A stretch of 7,676 bases of DNA from an uncultured Desulfomonile sp. GTDB taxonomy: Bacteria > Desulfobacterota > Desulfomonilia > Desulfomonilales > Desulfomonilaceae. The first letter of the stretch is position 1. Each line of letters begins with the position of its first letter. The position numbers and the translations under genes were made by a program. The notes beneath the pieces are model-generated. The model was not told where the DNA came from, ran no database searches, and was given only the letters and a program-made list of their open reading frames with translations. Shown here piece after piece: positions 6,088 to 7,676 of the stretch. The stretch covers positions 1 to 7,676 of the forward strand of contig CALDNG010000507.1 of assembly GCA_937915285.1 (NCBI GenBank), written 5' to 3'.

Positions 6088-7676
6088 ATGAACCCACTTT
6101 GGACGCCATCACCCGAACGCGTCAGAAATTCCAACATAATGAGTTTTATTGACAAGGTGAACAAGTCTTTTACCCTCGGCATAACCGGCTATCATGAGTT
6201 ATACCAATGGTCGATTGATAATAGGGAGGATTTCTGGAAATCCGTATGGGAGTTCGGTGGTGTCATTTCCTCCAGGACCTGGGACACAGTGCTTGAGGAC
6301 AAACCGGGGATGCTTGGAGCCAAATGGTTCGTCGGATCCAGACTCAACTTTGCCGAGAATCTGCTTCGTTTCCGGGATGACCACACCGCTATAGTCTTCA
6401 AGGGAGAGGGCCTTGAGCCTTCACGCATGTCGTACGCGGAGCTATACGACCAGGTTGCCAGGCTAGCTTCATCCCTCAGGAAAGCCGGGGTCACGGTAGG
6501 TGACAGGGTGGCCGGGTATGTCCCAAACATTACCGAGACAATTGTGGCAATGCTTGCCACTACAAGCATTGGGGCCGTGTGGTCCTCATGCTCGCCGGAC
6601 TTTGGAGTCAAGGGCGTCATGGACCGTTTCGGTCAGATAGAACCCAAGATTCTCTTTACTGCAAATGGATATTTTTACAATGGGAAAAGCCATGACTCGC
6701 TTTCCAGAATAGTCGATATAGTCAAACAGGCGCCAAGTATTCAGAAAGTTGTAGTCATTCCATATTCACAGTCCAATCCCGACATCAGCGCCGTTCCCAA
6801 TGGCGTCCTTTACGGCGATTTCATGTCCTCGACATCAGGATTGGAGCTGGAATTCGAGCAGACTCCTTTTGATCACCCCCTTTACATAATGTATTCATCA
6901 GGGACGACTGGTCTGCCTAAATGCATGGTTCACGGCGTCGGAGGGACCCTTTTGCAGCACCTGAAGGAGCATTTGCTTCATTGCGATCTCAAGAGGGAAG
7001 ACAAGATATACTATTTCACTACATGCGGGTGGATGATGTGGAACTGGCTGGTCAGCGCCCTGGCGGTGGGAGCGACTGTTCTTCTATTTGACGGATCACC
7101 GTTCTATCCCGACGCCGGCGCCATATTCGACTTTGCTGAAAAGGAGGATATGACTATCTTTGGTACCAGCGCCCGTTATATAGCCGGGATTGAAAAAGCG
7201 GGACTCAAGCCCCTGGAACAGTTTAAACTACCAAACCTAAGGCTAATGTGTTCCACCGGATCCCCCCTCTCAGAAGACAGCTTTAGATATGTTTATAGGG
7301 ATATTAAACCCGACATACAGTTGGCGTCCATATCCGGAGGCACTGACATAGTTTCTTGTTTCGCTCTGGGATGTCCCATACTTCCTGTGTATGAGGGTGA
7401 ACTGCAATGCAGGGGCCTGGGAATGAGAGTGCTCTCATTTGATGGGCATGGGCGCAGTGTCACAAAAATGCAGGGAGAACTCGTTTGCGCATCTTCTTTC
7501 CCGTGCATGCCTATTTATTTCTGGAATGATCCGGATCAGGCCAAGTACAGGTCCGCTTATTTCTCGGTTTTTCCTAATGTGTGGCATCATGGTGACTACG
7601 TTGAGATAACCGAGAACGGGGGAATAAAGATTTATGGCAGATCAGACGCAACCCTCAACCCCTCAGGAGTCAGAAT
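6088..7676 (+). CDS. aacS: Acetoacetyl-CoA synthetase (acetoacetate--CoA ligase), 3' end cut by window
   Basis: This cytoplasmic ANL-family enzyme converts acetoacetate, ATP and CoA to acetoacetyl-CoA, AMP and PPi. I translated 529 residues with no stop before the window ends; the family is about 650 residues, so roughly 120 are missing. The acetyl-CoA-synthetase-type N-terminal region is seen at about 36-91 (YHELYQWSID to RLNFAENLL). The P-loop MYSSGTTGLPKCMVHG is at 268-283, with GGTLLQHLKEH following at 285-295. GWMMWNWLVS is at 314-323, SGGTDIVSCF at 416-425, and GRSDATLNPSGVR at 517-529. The MWN, SGGTD and RSDATLN forms are diagnostic for acetoacetyl- rather than acetyl-CoA synthetase. 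The C-terminal catalytic lysine lies beyond the edge. AGGAGG at 6075-6080 with a 7-nt spacer selects the ATG at 6088. It follows the hydratase and lyase and would recover the acetoacetate they release, though a terminator stands between. Confidence 0.93.
   Translation, partial: MNPLWTPSPERVRNSNIMSFIDKVNKSFTLGITGYHELYQWSIDNREDFWKSVWEFGGVISSRTWDTVLEDKPGMLGAKWFVGSRLNFAENLLRFRDDHTAIVFKGEGLEPSRMSYAELYDQVARLASSLRKAGVTVGDRVAGYVPNITETIVAMLATTSIGAVWSSCSPDFGVKGVMDRFGQIEPKILFTANGYFYNGKSHDSLSRIVDIVKQAPSIQKVVVIPYSQSNPDISAVPNGVLYGDFMSSTSGLELEFEQTPFDHPLYIMYSSGTTGLPKCMVHGVGGTLLQHLKEHLLHCDLKREDKIYYFTTCGWMMWNWLVSALAVGATVLLFDGSPFYPDAGAIFDFAEKEDMTIFGTSARYIAGIEKAGLKPLEQFKLPNLRLMCSTGSPLSEDSFRYVYRDIKPDIQLASISGGTDIVSCFALGCPILPVYEGELQCRGLGMRVLSFDGHGRSVTKMQGELVCASSFPCMPIYFWNDPDQAKYRSAYFSVFPNVWHHGDYVEITENGGIKIYGRSDATLNPSGVR

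Noticed and set aside
6192..6620. A 142-codon open frame on the minus strand
   Set aside because: It lies wholly antisense to acetoacetyl-CoA synthetase, whose plus-strand translation has clear family motifs. The antisense product has no recognisable motif.

Overview
The window looks like bacterial chromosome of moderate GC content carrying acyl-CoA and branched-chain metabolism. No phage, plasmid, insertion-sequence, CRISPR or RNA-gene signal is visible. An acyl-CoA ligase sits inside a LivG/LivH-type transporter operon, next to 3-methylglutaconyl-CoA/HMG-CoA/acetoacetate enzymes. This combination is typical of fatty-acid- and amino-acid-oxidising Deltaproteobacteria (Desulfobacterota). That placement is an inference from gene content and style, not proven by the sequence.

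Left half, minus strand (1-3187): three tightly packed genes read leftwards, in the order livG-like ABC ATPase (3187-2387), a 651-residue AMP-forming acyl-CoA ligase (2403-448), and a livH-like permease (448 to beyond the left edge). The first pair overlaps by 17 nt. The second pair shares one nucleotide (TAATG), so the three are almost certainly co-transcribed and translationally coupled. The remaining transporter genes (livM, livF, binding protein) would be expected beyond the left edge.

Centre (3188-4003): an 816-bp divergent intergenic region without a credible gene. It contains several short palindromes and direct repeats and one candidate sigma70-type promoter facing right. It probably controls both operons.

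Right half, plus strand (4004-7676): a crotonase-family hydratase very close in motif content to 3-methylglutaconyl-CoA hydratase (AUH/LiuC), then 15 nt later an HMG-CoA lyase-like DRE-TIM enzyme. After an intrinsic terminator and a perfect 12-bp palindrome comes acetoacetyl-CoA synthetase (start 6088), which runs off the right edge. Together they would carry out the last steps of leucine/isovalerate breakdown: 3-methylglutaconyl-CoA to HMG-CoA, to acetyl-CoA plus acetoacetate, to acetoacetyl-CoA. The main puzzle is that the lyase-like protein has Gln where HMG-CoA lyase has its conserved active-site-loop Cys. It also carries extra sequence beside that loop and at the C terminus, so its exact reaction is uncertain.

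I did not find an obviously unprecedented system. The best leads are the variant HMG-CoA lyase, the ligase embedded in the transporter operon, and the uncharacterised regulatory DNA at 3188-4003 and 5977-6087.
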